Positions 34,064-46,082 of a stretch of 64,000 nucleotides of DNA are shown here, piece by piece (position 1 is the stretch's first letter; every line of letters starts with the position of its first letter). Made by a program: the position numbers and the translations under genes. The notes under the pieces are model-generated. The model saw only the letters and a list, made by a program, of their open reading frames with translations, was not told the DNA's origin and did no database searches. The DNA comes from Rhodocollybia butyracea (Eukaryota > Basidiomycota > Agaricomycetes > Agaricales > Omphalotaceae): positions 248,001 through 312,000 of the forward strand of contig JADNRY010000034.1 in NCBI GenBank assembly GCA_015501585.1. The letters are read 5' to 3'.

Positions 34064-35491
34064 ATGTCCACTCGACGTTCAGAAATCAACGCCCCTTGGC
34101 CAATCGAAACTCAGCCTGCTGCTCCCAACAAAAGATTCTCGAAAAGACGGAAATTTGACGATTCTGCTCTTCCGGCCAGGACGTCGTTATCTGCAAGGCA
34201 GAATACTAATCAAAGTCAAGTTCGTGAGTAGCTGTACCTTTATTTTTTGTCCTTATTCTGACTTTTTATGCAGAGAACGCAGAGCTAACGTGTCAGCAAG
34301 ATTCCGGGAACAGCGTCGAGTCTTGTTTTCCGGTTGCAGATTCAGTTTTTGTCCAGGACGAATTCGTTTCCTTTGTCTGTGCGTATCTTCTACCAATTGC
34401 GATCATTTCTTCCTACTTATCTACCGTAGGGAACTCGCGGTTACCCTCATACGCTCAGACAAACAAAGTTAACATCTACTTGTTCCACGGCGATTCAAAC
34501 GACCAAATACTGCAATGGCTCGACGTTGACAACTCGAACTCGCAGGCAGGAGTGATAACCCCACAGGCCAATGACTCTTGGTGGGGTACGAATGGTCCCA
34601 GCTACAGCGGAGCCAACACTTCGTATCCGTTTTACTTTGCCATCACACCTAATACCATCAGCTTTAATGCAGCAGCGTCAACCCAAACACATTTCACCGT
34701 TGTCCGTGAGTATCGCCTTTATTTCGGCGTTTCTGTTTTTCCTAATCGCTGCTATTCCAGAAACAACATTCCCTAATTCCGTGTTAGCGAGCATGTCCGC
34801 CTCCTCTGCTTCCGCAAGCTCTGCCTCTGCCGCATCCGCCTCCGCCTCGCAACAAGCATCAGAATCTCGTGCATCTTCCAGTGCGAGTGCCGCCGGTGCA
34901 TCATCCTCTGGGAACATCCAGTCCGGCAACAATTCAAGCGGATTTCCTCATTGGGCAATCGCCGTCATCGTCGTTCTCGGGTTCCTGGCCATCGCCACCA
35001 CGTGTATTCTTGCATTCTTCATTATGCGCCGGTTACGACGACGACGAGAGCTAGACTCGAATCGCAATTCGATGGGATCCGCCAGCCCAATGATGGCACA
35101 TGTGCAGTCTCCCAACTCACCCTTACTAGCTGCCGGAGTTGGGCCGTCATCAAGCGGTCATGGTGCTACAGGTGTACAGAGGGCATCAAGTATTGTCTCG
35201 CCAGACGGTGCATCATCAATAAGTCATGGTGGAAGTGCGGGCGAGGGTGGTCCGTTTAGTGGCGCTGATGCAGCTATCATCGCCAATGCGTTCAGAACAA
35301 TGCTTCGAAAACCTGATTTCGCAGATGCACCTGTCGAAGAAGGTGACTCACCTCCTGATGCCACAGACAGAGGCAGAGAAGAGCTGAACAGAGAGTTGGC
35401 AGAAGAGGGAAGGGATATCCGTAGTGTCAGCTCTTCTAGAGGAGTCAAGGTAGAGACTCTGAGTGATGAAGCGGATACTATAGGCCATTGA
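34064..35491 (+). CDS. Single-pass membrane protein with Ser-rich stalk
   Basis: Four exons (34064-34223, 34274-34378, 34430-34705, 34761-35491) join in frame with GT-AG introns. The ectodomain contains NAELTCQQDSGNSVESCFP, a Cys-containing start, then WNSRLPSYAQTNKVNIYLF and NGPSYSGANTSYPFYFAIT. A Ser/Ala-rich stalk (about 34790-34920) leads to one transmembrane helix (WAIAVIVVLGFLAIATTCIL, about 34960-35020) followed by a basic RRLRRRREL stop-transfer and a cytoplasmic tail with acidic repeats. This layout resembles wall-stress or Mid2-like sensors of fungi, but function is not established. The predicted first exon is hydrophilic and has no evident signal peptide, so the true first exon may lie elsewhere. 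Confidence 0.75.
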
Positions 35492-37529
35492 AGGGGTTCA
35501 TGGTGTCTTGCGGAGCTTGTCCCTCTCTTTTTTGCATGACTTTCATGTTCATCGGCTGTTTTCATGGTTTTTGTTTGTGTGTATCTTTTATTCCCCCTTC
35601 GTTGTGACATTGAAGTGCAATACCTCGCCCCGTTATACTCGTTGCTCCCCTCGTCTCGAATTATACTTATATCCTCTATCCTCGTTTTCTCATGGACGAA
35701 CACTTCCCTTCTATTCGCTGTCGACTAATTCTTTCTATTGTTCGTACATCGTTGTCCTTTTTTCATCAGTACCATCTACTGTTTTTTGTTTTGGCTCGAT
35801 TGAACCTGTCCTCTTTAGAGCGACCCCGCAGATTCACAGTATGTCCTGATTCACTTGTCTGCTTTTACTGTCCAGTCAATGAATCATCTTCTTCGCAGCC
35901 CAGGTTCAATCAGCTATCAGCTATTTGCCGCAGTTCAGTATTACAACCACTTATGACCGTACGCTGTCCGTCGCACAGCATCCACTCTTTTCAAAAATCC
36001 GTCCTTTCTGGCACTGTTGTAACCAAAAATGCACTCATCTATTTTTTCGCATTACAAGATTTTTTGATTTTTCGGTTTATTTTTATTTTTTCAGTTCTTT
36101 CTTCACACCTTTTTGTTTACTTGCCCACCCATGCGCGAACAAAGACTATCCGTAGGCACTATGACCCTCTTGTGTTGAGCACAACTCTTGCATCACACTA
36201 GCATCACTGGACTACAATCATCGACCATCATCTGGCTACCACTTGTCTCCCGTAGCCTCGGCAAGCGAGCTATCTTTCATCAGCATCAGGCAACCAATTG
36301 TCACGACGAGGCGGAATCAGATGGATCGCGTCGGGCGAGGAAGAAAAACCTGAGCGTTCAACGTTTACCCCATTCTGGGTTTTGGTTTTCCGCAGCAGAA
36401 AAACTATTAGACTGCATGGGCCTTGTTTCTTTTTTTCGTCGTTCATCGCAAAGAGTTGCCTCCTATCATTCCATGTATATGTACGTACAGTTTCGGTTTT
36501 TATTCCCTCATCCCGATCGCGTTTTTTCACGTATATTTCAATTTCATACCACAAGTATCTTGTTCTTTCTACCAAGACTGATATGACAAATATACCCTCG
36601 GTTTTTTTTGGCGACGATCATGTAGCACTTACTCCGTGGTTCGGACTCTTTTCCCTCAGGCAAAGTTTAAGCAAGACCTCAAGGGGGAAGGGGCTCGGCC
36701 TACTTAGCCGCCTGCGAGAGGGTCGGTACTATGTCGAGTCGGAGGCTCTTCCGTTGTATACCGCGGTACTGTCGTCCCGAAAGTCTGTCAATGGTTAAAG
36801 GCCGCCCAAAGTCAATACGTCAAAAAAAGAAGGGCAATTCCCAAGGTTTGCGTTGTTCAGTATTTCATACATAGAATAAACGAGAACCTATGGGAAATTG
36901 TACTAAAAGTTTTGCTTTACTTTTGTTTTCTGAGGGTGCTGACATCGGGCAGTCTATAGGATCCGAAATCATAAAACCCTTCTGGATAGAATGGATCTTG
37001 AATGCGGCTTGGTATAAACTCTAATAGCCGGCCAATTTCTCAAATAGTGCTCATACGTGATAACTTGGGATACCGGTGTGTTCTTCTCCTAAACTTCTTG
37101 TCACCGGGTTGAACACCGAAAGATTCGAGACGCAGGAGACGCTTTCGGCGCTAATACTGTAATTCTTCAGTTAGGCCTTATTCTCCAAACTTGGAAGCTC
37201 GAGTGTTATCTCTCGTCATTTCTATTTTTGGTCTGGAGACCACAAGGCTCCTGACACTCGGGGAAGTCGCCCGTCAGTAACATATGGCTATTCAAAAGGT
37301 GTAAGATTAACGGTGCAGTATTCAGATGAGGCTTTGTAGGGCTTTCTGGAAAGAGGAGGGAAGGGAAGGAAGGTTTGTTACACGGCACGTCCAAGCACTG
37401 AACAGAGTGCCTGCCAGTGAGCTTTATCGAACCAATTCAGACTCATAGGTCTGTGGGCCGCCACCGAAGGTATTTAATACCATTTAACTTGATTCGCTTT
37501 ATTTGATTCCCTCTCCCTCCACCTACGTT
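35492..37529. other. Intergenic, no gene seen
   Basis: T-rich sequence after the membrane-protein gene (3' untranslated region and spacer). Overlapping short frames of up to 169 codons are rich in Ser, Phe and Leu because of the T-rich composition and lack domains. No RNA gene was recognised. Confidence 0.45.
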
Positions 37530-40270
37530 ATGTCAGAACTGTGTCTGCCCTCTAGATCCACTTCCAACTGGCAGGAATTACTTCAAATCCCAGAGGATAT
37601 AACTTTATCTCGTTTTATGCTCAATTATTTCCATCCCTTGAAACCACAACAGGGCACCCCATGTCTAGTAGAGGCGCAAACTGGTCGTAAAAGCACTATC
37701 AGTCAAGTTCGTTGATACTTTTTACGAGATAGGACTCGAACTCTACGTTTCTGACCTCCCTTTAGTTGCGATCTAGGACAATGGCTTTAGCTACCGCATT
37801 ACACTCACAGTACGATATAGGTTAGTAGTAAGATTCTGGTTTCTTCTTTGACTCTAGACTTCTCGGCTAAATTAGATACTCTTAACAGGGAAGGACGATG
37901 TCGGTCGGTGCCTTTAATACGCGGTGGGCTGAAATCCTAACTAGACTTCACCTTCGTAGTGATGATATGCAGCCCTAATCATATCGGTAAGTACGAGAGC
38001 GGTACCTCTCTAAATGTCAATCAGGATCCTATTTTATTGACGACGACTATCAGACTATCCTGTGATTATTTGGGCCGTCCATACACTCGGTGGAATTGTA
38101 ACGTACATCCAAACTCCGCTTACTACTCATTGACGAGTCTGAGTTTCCCATCCAGCCTCTCTAACCCGAAATACACGAAGCATGAACTAATTCAGCAAAT
38201 CAGACTCACCAAAGCCAGCCTAATAATATTACATTCAAGTGTACTGGACACAATTCCATCCGATGTAGTTCATCTAGGCGTATCTAAAGGCCGAATTATA
38301 TCACTCGCTGACCGGCACCGACTAATGCCATATCCCAGTGTGGAGGACCTCGTCGGGGGAGCTGAACACTGTAAAATCCCCATGAACCAGTCTATTAACC
38401 TCGGTGGAGACAGAGTAGCAATGCTTGCCTTGAGCAGTGGCACGACGGGAGCTCCCAAGGTAGGTTTACTTCATAAAGCGAACAAGTGGCATGTGGATTT
38501 TATCTCTTGAAAGGCGGTCAAGCTATCTCATCGAGGTATTATCGTGAATATACTGCAAATGGCTGCCCATATTGCGAGCGCAAGTAATCCAGGCTTCGCG
38601 CCTGGAGATGTTGCATTACAGAGTAACTTGCACGTATTTCTGGTTGGCTGATTTGACGCTGATGGTTCAATCTTGCAGCGCTTCCATTTTTCCGTGAGTT
38701 GTTGAAGGTCTCGTCCCAACACTCGTGCTGATACTTCCTAAAAGACGTCGCTGGTTTCGTCCTCGGAGTAGGTCGTTTCATAGCCCACATGGTTGATCTG
38801 CTGCTGATCGCCAAATTAGCTTCACCTCTGCCTTTTCTTGCAAGCGAGTGATCTAGTTTTCTTGTTTGTCCTGGTATATGAACGATGTTGAATGCAGATG
38901 TCAGTCGTGATAACGGAGCAATACGATTTCCTGCGTATGTTGCAAGACATTGTGCGGTTTGATGTCACAACGCTTGTGTTAGGCCCACCGTTTAAAGTCC
39001 TCTCATCGCTGGCACTAATTGGGGTTTCTACTAACTAGAATCGTCCCTCCGCAAGCTATCACCCTATGCAAGGTAGTTCTTTCATAGCCGTTTTGAATAC
39101 CTTACTTATGAGCCGCACCCTCAGCACCCCGCTACCAAATATTTTTCCCTGGACTCATTGAAAAAAATATTTGTGGGAGCTGCCCCTGTGTCTTCAGAGC
39201 TGCAGCAATCATTAGCTGCTGCTGTTCCTAGTGCTCAGATTGGACAACTATACGGTATGTGCTGACTTTTCGGACAGGAAGACTCTCACAAATCAGTGTG
39301 CCATAGGCCTGACTGAAGCCTCCTGTACTCTCGCAATGACACGTGGAAGCCATTCTACCCCAGGCAGTATGTAATTCACAACCTTCGTTTCCACCCCTTC
39401 CTATATTACATACTCTTAGGTGCCGGCCAACTGCTTCCGGGGATAGAGACTCGGGTGCTTAAGTCCGATGGCTCACTCGTTCACTACGGGGAACGAGGGG
39501 AACTCTATATCAGGACATTGTCTGCGGCCCTGGGGTATCTCGACAATATGGAAGCGTCAGTACAACATTGTTTTCACAGAACTCATCTGAATGAGAACAC
39601 ATACAGGACCAGAGAGACCTTTCACAATGAGTGCGCTAAAGTGAAAGTTGTATCTCCACAAAAACTGATCAAGGTTTAGCGGCTGGGTAAGAACTGGGGA
39701 CGAGGTCCTTGTGACAAAGGAACAGGAAATATTCGTTTTCGACCGAGTGAAGGTACTTGGTAATGTCTTTTCCCTTGCGGCCTATCCTTATCGAACTGCT
39801 TGAATAGGATGTCATAAAGGTGAAAGGCTTTCAAGTCACTCCGGCGGAGCTCGAGGGATGTCTATTAGGACACCCTGACGTTCTGGATGCAGCTATCATC
39901 GGAGTTCCTCATGACTATAGTCTGTTTTGAATCTTTCTCTTTACAACGTACAATTTACCACGAAGCTAAATAGGCGGCCAAGTTCCTTTTGCCTTCGTTG
40001 TTATACGGGAGGCTGCAGAACAAGAAATCAATGAGGCCGAGTATGAGCATGCCATTGCAGAGCTAAAAGCATCCATCTTAAAAGTGAGTCAAGTTTTGAA
40101 GGCGTATGAACTAAGGTTACTAAATTTCTCAGTTTGTGTCTGATCGAACAGCCCCATACAAAAGAATATCGGGCGTCCAGTTTGTCTCTTCTATTCCCAA
40201 AACATCAAGTGGCAAGGTTCTACGACGGGCGTTGCAGAAAGATTGGCAAAGGGAAAAGGCGAAGCTGTAG
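37530..40270 (+). CDS. Acyl-CoA/4-coumarate-CoA ligase-like, peroxisomal (ligase 1)
   Basis: This ANL-superfamily enzyme would activate a carboxylic acid to the acyl-CoA via an acyl-adenylate. It starts [11 protein letters not shown]. Small exons give [39 protein letters not shown], then a long exon ending at the phosphate-loop motif [12 protein letters not shown] (38430-38460) that continues as AVKLSHRG after the intron. Downstream: [61 protein letters not shown] (the conserved TGD), [20 protein letters not shown], and [13 protein letters not shown] with the catalytic lysine. It ends QREKAKL, a PTS1. About 12-14 introns; all main motifs are intact. The substrate cannot be read from sequence. 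Ligase 2 follows 286 bp later on the same strand, suggesting tandem duplication. Confidence 0.85.
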
Positions 40271-40556
40271 CATTAATCGAAATTAGTATGTAGGCCTTAA
40301 GTTTTAACATATAATCCCTCATAGCCATCTGGGTGTATAATAATGAGCTTTGTCATGTGGATAAACCTGGGACAAACAAAGGTGAATCGAGGTGTGCCTC
40401 TTTCCCAGAGTTGCCAGAACGGTATGATCGCTATAGTAAGACGGAACGCGGCCCCACGTGTGCGAATTGTCCTCGCTAAATACCAGCTGACTAGCAATGC
40501 CATGATGATAATAATACTAATATTATCATTGAATTTGTTCTTGACAACTCTCCAAC

Positions 40557-43441
40557 ATGATATTCGAGGCGACGGAGAAGCTTCCCCAGATTCCGCATAA
40601 TCTTTCTATCCCCCAGTTCTTCCTAGACTATCAAAACAATGAGCAACTGGTGACTAATGGCCAACCTGCGCAAGGCATTGATCCTGGTATTCCCTGGCTA
40701 ATTGAGCATCGAAGTGGTCGGCGTATCGGTTTGGAGGAGGTGCGAAGCAATTCCTTAGACTTCAAGCTATAGCTAGTAACAGTGCAAAGTAGATTCGTTC
40801 TCGTACTTTTGGGCTTGCCAATGCTATGAGCATACAGTATAACATAGGTCAGATATCCTCATTGGCTGTAATCAGACCATTGACTGATTTATTTTGTGTA
40901 ACAGGCTTGAACGATGTCGGTAGGCATCAAGTTTCAGTTCATCTGTGTATTCTTGTCCAACACGTTACCATCTAGTACTTCTGTTCAGCCGTAACAACGT
41001 TGGTATGTTGTTCGTTTCTCCTCCTCTCAAGGCCTTGTACTAAACACGCTCGCAGACTATCCTATTGCCATCTGGGCGGTCCATCGACTAGGGGGTATCG
41101 TTTCGTACGTGGCTCTGTTCAATTCTTAATATCTACATTTGATCAAACTTTTCTGTTCATCTAGAGGAGCAAACCCTGATTTTGTCAGTAATGAGCTACT
41201 GTATCAATTGCAGGCTACTTCAGCGAAACTCATCATCGTACACCCGGAAGCGCTAGAAACTGCTGTTACGGTTGCGCGGTCCACTGGATTTCCCTTGGAG
41301 CGTATTGTAGTTTTCGACGTCGAATCAACCGCCACTCCGAAAGGCTTTACATCGGTTTCTGATCTGGTCAAAGTCGGTCTTGAAAAACCGCCAAATTTTG
41401 TAGAACCGGTGATAGATGCTAGGACAAAGCTGGCCTTCTTGAGTTTTTCGTCCGGTAGGCAAAAGGCATTGATGCTTCGATAGAATTCGATATTCATATT
41501 TTGCTTGTAGGGACCACTGGAAAACCAAAGGCATCTGTTTGCGTATACAATAAACATGAATTCCCTTTGACGTTATCTCACAGGCTGTTGCCATTCCCCA
41601 TTTTTCGCTTATCATCAATGTGATTCAGATGGTGGTCCACTGGAAAGTCTTCCAAGAATATGCGCCTTGGGATGAGCGCCGTTTTAGACCTGGGGATGTG
41701 GCAATAGGAGTTTTACCACTATATCGTGAGTTTCTTCTGCGTTCTCTCGACGTTTAAGTTAACTTTACCATTTTAGATATCTACGGCCTCGTCTTGAATG
41801 TGTGTATCGATCTATAAACGGTTCACTTGTATAATACTAATCGAGAATTAGCTTCATTTCATCCTTTATAGCAGAGTAAGTGAGATGGAAGGCAACTCTT
41901 GAACATTAACGTTACTAATACTACATCCTTCAGATAACGCTGGTACTAGTTGAGAAATTCAACTTTGTTGACATGCTTGAGACTATCGGCCGATATCGCA
42001 TTTCTCATCTGATGTTTGTCGAGTTTCATTTCTCGTATAGGCGGGCATCATCACTCATTTCTTTTAGGCTTGTCCCTCCGCATGTTGTGCTCTTTTGCAA
42101 GGTATGTTTTGTTTATACTTTTTTCTCTTCCATAACTGACCTCGGCGGTAGCAAGCTGAAATTCTTAAAGATTATTTTCTGAGCAGCGTCCGGTTCATCA
42201 TGGTTGGCGGCGCTCCCCTCTCAAATGAAGTTAATGAGCAAATATTCGGTATATTCCCTGAAGCTCATATAGGGCAATCCTATGGTATGTCGGGACATGT
42301 TTTGCATTTTTTGTAGTGCTTACGACTTTGTTTTGTCTAGGGATGACCGAACTATGCACTTCGGTCACTGCGTATCCCATTACTCAGAAAAGAGGAACAG
42401 CAGGAAGTGAATAACATTCTCTATCATTGGAAGATCCTCGAAACTGATGTATGCTGTAGGTGCTGGTGTGTTGGAACCAGGTGTTCGCGGTCCGTACTCG
42501 AAATCCTGCTTGGCGAATATACCGTTCATTCTCTTGCTTTAGCTCGAATTCTCAAGCAAGATGGGACCTTCGGGGGCTACGACGAGCCGGGCGAACTATG
42601 CATTTCTGGACCTTCCAATTCTCTAGGATATTACAATAATGAGCAAGCGTATGTAGCTCCAGAGCGACGAAATTTTTATCTGAGGCTCACATATTTGCAT
42701 CTAGGACGAAAGAGACTTTCGTTGATGGGTAAGCATTTTTATTATGTACTTGTTCCTTTGGTAAACGATGATTGCGATATAAGATGGGTCCATACCGGTG
42801 ACGAAGCGAAGATAGACCGGAATCTGGAAGTGTGGATATTAGATCGAATAAAGGTGCGTCTTATCTAGGTCTCCCTGTATTATCTTTGGTGCTGAAGTAT
42901 TGGTGACGTAGGAGATCATGAAAGTTCGAGGTTTCCAGGTAGCGCCAGCTGAACTAGAAGGGTGTCTCTTGGACCACCCTGATGTGGGCGGTGTGTTGTT
43001 TGATTTCACTCTTTTTTTCGGATTCAAGCGCTTAGACTTTGGAAAGATGCTTGTGTGGTCGGCATTCCCGATGAATACAGCTGAGCTCGACCATATCTTG
43101 TTTTTTTCATTCCCTTATTGATACAGCTCATCAGGTGGTGAAATTCCATTAGCTTTTGTGGTTCTCAAAGAGGATGCTTCCCAGAGAGCCGAAAGGAGCC
43201 TTGAAGACTCTGCGAAGATCAAAGCCTCGATAGAGAAAGTAAGGAGTAATCCAATGCCGTATTTCGGGAAGGGCTAACAGAAGTACAGCATGTGTCTGAC
43301 AACAAGGTATACTACAAACGACTGGCTGGAGGCGTGGAATTTGTGCCGTCTATCCCGAAGAACCCCAGTGGGAAGCTCTTGCGCCGGTTGCTACGGGAGA
43401 AAGCTAGGGAGTTAAGGATTAAACCTACACCGAAGTTGTAA
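40557..43441 (+). CDS. Acyl-CoA/4-coumarate-CoA ligase-like (ligase 2)
   Basis: A paralogue of ligase 1 with the same exon pattern. It starts MIFEATEKLPQIPHNL. Later exons give IRSRTFGLANAMS, VLLFSRNNVDYPIAIWAVHR, and a long exon ending LAFLSFSSG that continues as TTGKPKAVAIPH (phosphate loop). Then come [91 protein letters not shown] and SIPKNPSGKLLRRLL. It ends PTPKL; PKL is a weak, non-standard PTS1-like end. Two introns appear to use GC rather than GT donors (after the TTGKPK codons, about 41539, and near 43080), which may be real GC-AG introns or damage. The rest reads open, so I call it a gene with slight doubt. Confidence 0.78.
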
Positions 43442-43619
43442 AGTCGACGAATGAGGAAGCGTTCGGGTTCGGGTATTTACCTTATGTCATCATGAACGCG
43501 ACGCTAGATCTTTACCCCATGACACCGACGAAGCTGATAAATTCAATCAATCGAGCGCCGTCTGAGGATTAGAAATCTCGCACGTTATCTGTTTCTCTCT
43601 ATAACTACCACCATCCACT

Positions 43620-44127
43620 ATGAAAGCAATCTTCAACGGCGTCGTTATCGCAGAATCGACTGAGACCAAGGTCGTTGAAGGAAATCATTATTTTCCTCAT
43701 GACTCAGTCCAGACGAAATACTTTACTGACTCTGATACTCCGTGAGCTTTTTAGCGCATCTATCTCTTGACACAAATACTAACCCACTGCTTCCTTATAG
43801 GTACACATGTCCATGGAAAGGGTTCGTAGAAAGATCCTCAAGTTCAAGTTAGATGATTAACACGCTGAGAACAGGCCCGCTTCGTACTACAATGCAACCA
43901 TTGAAGGGCAGAATGTGCCAGACATAGCTTGGTATGTCATTTGCGAGCAAAGTCTATCGCGATTACAAGTCTTGACGAAGCATTTACTAGGTACTACCCC
44001 AAAACTATCACCGACAGAGCGAAGCCCATCGAAAATTATGTAGCGTTTGACAAGGTATGTTATTTCCATCTTCTATACCTGGTATACGGCTGAAACTCTG
44101 GTTTAGAGCAAGGTGACAATTGCGTAG
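43620..44127 (+). CDS. DUF427 domain protein
   Basis: Exons join to give MKAIFNGVVIAESTETKVVE, then GNHYFPHDSVQTKYF, YTCPWKG, PASYYNATIEGQNVPDIAWYY, ITDRAKPIENYVAFDK and finally SKVTIA. The ExGNHYFP, TCPWKG, YY and AWYYP-type motifs are the signature of DUF427 (Pfam). The length of about 100 residues is normal for a single-domain member. The biochemical function of the family is not settled, so I give none. It follows the two ligases by 178 bp on the same strand. The protein is small and complete with good splice sites, including an acceptor gtttag directly before the last six codons. Confidence 0.85.
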
Positions 44128-44822
44128 ACGTTCGCACGCGCGCGTCACGACCGTATGAAGCGAAGAAAGTTCAATTGTACAATCGTTGTAACAAATACAT
44201 AGTGTTCAAAATATTCGGTAACTTAGGAGCAAGAGGTTGATTTGGCGGTAAAGTTATGTTCTATGGTGCCTTCAGCTTGCGAGACCTGGAATCGAAACCT
44301 CCCGGCAAATAACCTTAAACATAGCTGCTCGAGCATGGCGAAGCATGTTTGGATGTCGATCCTTTTGTTCCTGCTCCCCTCCGAGATGGCGCCCACTGAG
44401 GCAATTACCTCTAGTGAAATGCACCTTCATGTAAGTTGTAGGTTCGTGGGTTGACGTTGAAACGTTGAATACTGGCCTTGAATTTCATGGCAAGTTTGCA
44501 ATCATTAATCGTGAAGGCGACCAGCAACTTCTGTCGCGCTCCAGAAGCACCGGACACGTGAACGATACTTCTAGATCTGATCAGTGATTATGATAAGCCT
44601 CATTTAGCTATTGTGCTCTTTGTCTCTTACGCATCGACGCCGAATCAGTATGGGAAAACGTGAAAATCAGAAGAAATGGAAAGAGAAAGCTATGAAAGAA
44701 ACACACTTGATCAAAGTAATGGAGTTCTAATGTGCTTCCCCAAGTGAAACAAAAGCGGCGCGCATTAGAAAACAAAACAGGGACGCCACTGCCAAATACC
44801 GGTAAATTCAGCATCTAGTCCT
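44128..44822. other. Spacer without recognised gene
   Basis: No supported ORF. A short stretch near 44270-44300 resembles a tRNA T-arm on the minus strand but has no matching acceptor or anticodon arms. Confidence 0.4.
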
Positions 44823-45759
44823 GCAGAATCCAACATGAAAACTTTGGTTGCAGTCTCACGAGATCCACAAAAAAGGCTGCAGAAGTTGATTCGGAGAATT
44901 CGACGCTAACCGTGAGGTCAGGTCCTAGCCAATTGGAACTATCTCTAACGCCAGGCTCAACACCGGTTAGTCTGTCTTCGCCAAACGTTTTAAGTACGCG
45001 ACTGATGATTTTTTCTAGCTCGAATATCGTAACGATGAAGTAGGACAGTCGAGAGTACCTTCCACTGAGTACTGGGACGTGCAAAATCGTAGATCTTTCC
45101 CGAATCCTGGGTCTTTTGAACCTATAATGTGGGGAGAACCTTCCAATGAACACTGGGCTTTGTTTTCCAATTATGGTCATAGAGACGTTCAATCAAGATC
45201 GGTTATCAGCCATAACATTTATAACAGCTGGCCCTCAGACCCACTGGCTCACCTCGTTGGACTCCAGTCCTTTTTTGACGGTGGCTGCTATGCGGGAGCG
45301 GCCCCTGGTTACATCTCAAGTACACAATCAATCTTCCCTGCGTTCTGCCATGATTCGTCTTCATTTTTGTCTGGGGAATCTACCCGGCCATATGCGCCCT
45401 TTTGGAAGAGAAACCCCTACGATCCGGTCAGCGATGTGTATGACTTTCCTCTGGGCACTAGAGAATGCATGGATGCCAACAGTCTGTCCACTACCAACTT
45501 CATCCTGTCACCGAAAACTACACAGAGTTCGCCTTCTCAGCCTGTCCCTACTGATACAGGCGCGTCTGCTGTAGATTTGGTATCGCCTTCTCCGGTGGAT
45601 GCCGGTACCGCTCCTGTTAAACTTGGTGCAACGCCTGATAAGTTGTTGGCATCTCACTGCGCGTCAGGCCCTTCTGAACCTCCAACGCGGGTGGGTAGCG
45701 AGATGTCTCGGGTCTGGTCCATCGCTACTTCATTTTCCCACTTGTTGGAAGCCGCTTGA
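44823..45759 (+). CDS. Orphan hypothetical protein
   Basis: A 227-codon open frame ending at 45759 extends upstream through the intron gttagtctg...tttctag (about 44963-45018) into an exon reading KKAAEVDSENSTLTVRSGPS. The product is rich in Ser, Pro and Asp, with aromatic residues early (MWGEPSNEHWALF) and a Thr/Ser/Pro-rich second half. No domain, signal peptide or membrane segment is visible. The start codon is unclear because an in-frame TAG precedes 44823, so an upstream exon is probably missing from my model. It might be a regulatory protein, but that is a guess. Confidence 0.4.
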
Positions 45760-46082
45760 GCAGAGTAGAAGTTAACTTCGGAGGTGGAAGGTTCTGCAGT
45801 GATTGAAGAAATCAACAGTACTCATTGTAGATTTAAGAAGATTGGTACTTATTGGAGCCCTAATCATCATATCGGCGGGAAAGGCTCTTGGAAAGGATAT
45901 GCGGCTCTCAAGCTGTACTTGATCCTGCACTGAGACGTCGGAGTTGTCGGACCGATTTTGTTTTTGTTCCCACACCGATATGCGTCTGTCCAGGTGACCG
46001 CGTTAGTCCCGGTTACTAGTTTGAATTCACCGGTCTTCAGCGGTCTTCCCGTTACATCGTGTTAAGGCATATCCCTACAACT

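Noticed and set aside
35700..36800. Series of Phe/Ser/Leu-rich plus-strand ORFs after the membrane-protein gene
   Set aside because: They overlap in several frames within T-rich DNA and show no conserved motif or splice pattern.
37690..37800. tRNA-like minus-strand stretch with a GTTCGAGTCC-type T-loop
   Set aside because: The T-stem does not pair, and no acceptor stem or anticodon arm can be formed.
44270..44310. Second T-arm-like motif (ggaatcgaaacctccc)
   Set aside because: Only one arm is present; the flanking sequence does not fold into a tRNA.
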